Source of the DNA: an archaeon
Lineage (GTDB): Archaea; Thermoproteota; Nitrososphaeria; Nitrososphaerales; Nitrosopumilaceae
Direction of reading: 5' to 3'
Assembly (NCBI GenBank): GCA_005240025.1
Contig: SBBK01000157.1
Coordinates: 1 to 8,599 of the forward strand
Length of the DNA: 8,599 nt
The translations under genes were made by a program, and so were the position numbers. This document shows positions 6,698-8,599 of this stretch, one piece after another; within the stretch, counting starts at the first letter, position 1; each line of letters opens with the position of its first letter. Below the pieces are notes generated by a model. That model saw only the letters and a program-made list of their open reading frames with translations. It did not search any database and was not told the DNA's origin.

Positions 6698-7999
6698 TTA
6701 CAGTATTCCCTCCGGACCCAGTACTCCTGCATATATCAAACCGAGTGCGATGAAGATGTTCACAAATGCAAGGCCTATGAGTTTGTACCAGCCAATGTGC
6801 AAGAGCAGATCAATTCTTATTCTTGGAAAGACTCCGCGAGGCAGCAGAATGAAAAATATAACTCCGACCACCTTGATTACAAACCACAAAACGTCATTGA
6901 GCATCTGCTGATCCAGCAGCGGCAGCCCCGGGAATCTTGCGTTTATTGGACCCATCTCGATTCCCTTTTCGATTATTTCCTGCGGAAATGGAGGCCATAC
7001 CTGCGGGCCGTGCCATCCACCCAAAAACAGCACCACAAACAGTGCTGCAAACGCGTAAAGTTTGAGATATGATCCCAGCTGAACAAGACCATACATCATG
7101 CCTGAAAACTCGGTAAGCCAGCCCGCAACTATCTCGCTTTCCGCCTCTGGCAGATCAAATGGGATCCTTTCCAGTTCTGCGAGCATTGCAATAAAAAATA
7201 CAATTGCCCCGATTGGCAGAAATATTATCCACCAGTATGTGGACTGGCTTTCGACGATTTCTGTCAGGTTTAGCGTTCCTGTTAGAATCACCACTCCCAG
7301 GACCGACAGGATTAACGGAATCTCAAATGACACCATTTGGTGCAGGGCCCGGATTCCCCCGATAAACGGGAACTTGGAGTTTGCCGACCACGACGACAGC
7401 ACGGTAATTACCGGAAAGAATCCAATGACTGCAAAAACCGCAAGCAGTCCTACATCGACATCAGCTACAACCCATCCCCCGCCGGCTGCCGGGATCAGTG
7501 CCACAAACGCAGCCGCGGTTGCCACAAAAAGCACTGGTGCTGCCCAGAAGATTGGCTTGTCTGCCCTGGCAGGAATTATGATTTCTTTTGTGAGCAGTTT
7601 GATGCCATCACTCATAAGCTGCAGAATTCCTTCGATTTTGCCGCAGTAAAACGGACCAACTCGGAGCTGAAGTTTTGCCAGCATTTTTCTTTCAACAAAT
7701 ATGGTTCCTGCTGCCAGAAGTGCCGCAAACCCAAATCCCGGAAACATTGCGATTCTGAAAAAGTCGGTTTGGATGAAGGATTTTAGTAACGGGATCTGCC
7801 CTGACGGGTCTGCTAAAATGGTAAACGCAAGATACGGGCTCAGCAATTTGTCGTCAAGCACTGGAAGCTCCAGATAGAAGAGCAGCACCTGCACCAGCGG
7901 GATTCCAGCCAGGGTGAGCAGTATTACTGCCCAGAACCCGTTGTCAAGAATCGACTTGATAAAGTAGCTGAATCTGAATTTTGGTGCAAGCGACGACAT
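6698..7999 (-). CDS. nuoH: Complex I membrane subunit NuoH with N-terminal extension
   Basis: 433 residues, against about 325 in E. coli. NuoH forms much of the quinone chamber and joins the peripheral and membrane arms. Conserved blocks occur in order: ERKMLAKLQLRVGP (103-116), DGIKLLTKE with IIPARADKPIF (131-151), RALHQMVSFEIPL (217-229), LERIPFDLPEAESEIVAGW (276-294) and the C-terminal RIRIDLLLHIGWYKL (393-407). The acidic run in the fourth block is the carboxylate-rich loop thought to couple quinone reduction to pumping. The family's first helix is at about 86-102 here, so about 80 residues precede it, including an additional hydrophobic helix at about 22-43. The loop at about 330-366 is also long. 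The ATG at 7997-7999 directly follows the nuoD TAA and has GGTGGAGG 11 bases upstream. It ends in a TAA one base before nuoI. Confidence 0.96.
   Translation of the reverse strand: MSSLAPKFRFSYFIKSILDNGFWAVILLTLAGIPLVQVLLFYLELPVLDDKLLSPYLAFTILADPSGQIPLLKSFIQTDFFRIAMFPGFGFAALLAAGTIFVERKMLAKLQLRVGPFYCGKIEGILQLMSDGIKLLTKEIIIPARADKPIFWAAPVLFVATAAAFVALIPAAGGGWVVADVDVGLLAVFAVIGFFPVITVLSSWSANSKFPFIGGIRALHQMVSFEIPLILSVLGVVILTGTLNLTEIVESQSTYWWIIFLPIGAIVFFIAMLAELERIPFDLPEAESEIVAGWLTEFSGMMYGLVQLGSYLKLYAFAALFVVLFLGGWHGPQVWPPFPQEIIEKGIEMGPINARFPGLPLLDQQMLNDVLWFVIKVVGVIFFILLPRGVFPRIRIDLLLHIGWYKLIGLAFVNIFIALGLIYAGVLGPEGIL
6708..6713 (-). promoter_or_regulatory. Ribosome binding site of nuoI
   Basis: GGAGGG on the minus strand, 11 bases before the ATG at 6694-6696 and within the last codons of nuoH. 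It supports the shorter NuoI start over the in-frame ATG at 6730-6732. Confidence 0.65.
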
Positions 8000-8599
8000 T
8001 TACCTGTCAGCCTCCACCGGCCAGTAGTTCAGGCTCCAGTAAACTGCCGGCATGTTTCCCAGTTTTTCCCCTTTGAGCAGGTATGGCATGCATATCAGGT
8101 TTCTAAACGACCCAACACTCAGCTTGAGGCGGTATGGTTCCGGCTGGCTGCGTGATACTATGTAGCATCCCAGTGAGCCGCGGCCCGACTCGACCCGCCT
8201 GTAGACTTCGTCGTTTCCGCCCTTTGGATTTGGCTTTAGTTTTACCCGAACAGAACCGGACCTGGGCATCTTTTGAAGTGCCTGCCTGATAATGTTGCAG
8301 CTTTCCAGCATGTCAAGCCATGGAATCTTGGAGCGGGCATACGAGTCCCCTTCCTTCAGGACGTTTGTCTTTATGTCTAGTTCGCCGTATGCGTCATACG
8401 GTTCCTTTGTTCTGAGATCAAAGTCCACCCCGCTTGCGCGCAGAGTAGAGCCAGTTGTTCCCAGACGTATTGCGTCCTCCCTTGAGAGGATTCCCGCATC
8501 GCGCGTTCTTGAAATTAAAATTGGGTTGTCGTAAAATACTGCGGCGTATTCCTTGATGCGTTTTTCAAAATAATTTACGCGCCTCAGACACATCTCCTC
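8000..8599 (-). CDS. nuoD: Complex I subunit NuoD (49-kDa type), C-terminal part
   Basis: The gene is cut by the right edge. 199 codons plus a TAA (8000-8002) are visible and the frame is open to base 8599. An ATG at 8591-8593 is internal, because the frame continues upstream of it without a ribosome site. The conserved C-terminal blocks are clear: NPILISRTRDAGILSREDA, TLRASGVDFDLR, EPYDAY, GDSYARS, then QALQKMP, RVESGRGSLGCYIVS and PYRLKL. NuoD is the peripheral-arm subunit related to the large subunit of [NiFe] hydrogenases and forms the quinone headgroup site with NuoB. The quinone-binding His and Tyr lie in the missing N-terminal part. The final residues (SLNYWPVEADR) differ from the usual family ending, which is near SxDPVFGEVDR. 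It directly abuts nuoH with no spacer. No nuoE, nuoF or nuoG lies between them. Confidence 0.94.
   Translation of the reverse strand, partial: EEMCLRRVNYFEKRIKEYAAVFYDNPILISRTRDAGILSREDAIRLGTTGSTLRASGVDFDLRTKEPYDAYGELDIKTNVLKEGDSYARSKIPWLDMLESCNIIRQALQKMPRSGSVRVKLKPNPKGGNDEVYRRVESGRGSLGCYIVSRSQPEPYRLKLSVGSFRNLICMPYLLKGEKLGNMPAVYWSLNYWPVEADR
8011..8018 (-). promoter_or_regulatory. Ribosome binding site of nuoH
   Basis: GGTGGAGG on the minus strand, 11 bases before the ATG at 7997-7999, lying within the last codons of nuoD. It supports the long NuoH start that includes the extra N-terminal helix. Confidence 0.65.

Noticed and set aside
6697..6732. Longer nuoI start at 6730-6732
   Set aside because: The extension is the nuoH 3' end read in another frame, and the downstream ATG has the better ribosome site and position directly after the nuoH stop.
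1..8599. Search for CRISPR arrays, tRNA or rRNA genes, insertion sequences or phage genes
   Set aside because: No repeat-spacer pattern, RNA-like conserved segment or transposase was seen, and the window is filled by coding sequence with gaps of at most nine bases.

Overview
The window is almost entirely the distal part of an archaeal respiratory complex I (nuo-type) operon, read from the minus strand. The end of an isoprenoid synthase gene enters from the left on the plus strand. Entering at the right edge and running leftward, the minus-strand order is nuoD (C-terminal 199 codons only), nuoH, nuoI, nuoJ, nuoK, nuoM, nuoL, nuoN. The only plus-strand gene is the last 90 codons of a polyprenyl (geranylgeranyl-type) diphosphate synthase. 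Its stop lies inside the last codons of nuoN.

The likely source is an ammonia-oxidising archaeon or close relative (Nitrososphaerota/Thaumarchaeota). The reasons are the order D-H-I-J-K-M-L-N with no nuoE, nuoF or nuoG between D and H, M preceding L, a prenyl synthase next to nuoN, strong archaeal-type Shine-Dalgarno sites, and protein sequences that match my memory of this group. GC content, judged by eye from a few lines, is in the high 40s per cent, well above Nitrosopumilus maritimus, so I do not assign a genus.

The genes are packed for coupled translation. nuoD/nuoH abut with 0 nt, nuoH/nuoI are 1 nt apart, nuoI/nuoJ overlap by 8, nuoJ/nuoK overlap by 20, nuoK/nuoM and nuoM/nuoL share one base (TAATG), and nuoL/nuoN are 9 nt apart. 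No intergenic stretch exceeds 9 bases, so there is no room for internal promoters, RNA genes or mobile elements outside genes. No promoter is visible, because the operon start lies to the right of the window. No convincing terminator is visible either.

Functionally, NuoD and NuoI belong to the peripheral electron-transfer arm, NuoH forms the quinone-chamber membrane subunit, NuoJ and NuoK link it to the pumps, and NuoL, NuoM and NuoN are the antiporter-like proton channels. No NADH-binding module is encoded here, so the electron partner is unknown. In an ammonia oxidiser such a complex is usually thought to run in reverse, using proton motive force to make low-potential reductant from quinol. 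I found no previously undescribed system. The most interesting details are in the subunits: NuoM appears to have lost two conserved membrane lysines while NuoL carries one at the equivalent position, NuoH has an extra N-terminal membrane helix, NuoM has a histidine-rich loop, and the prenyl synthase has an unusually short segment after its second aspartate-rich motif.
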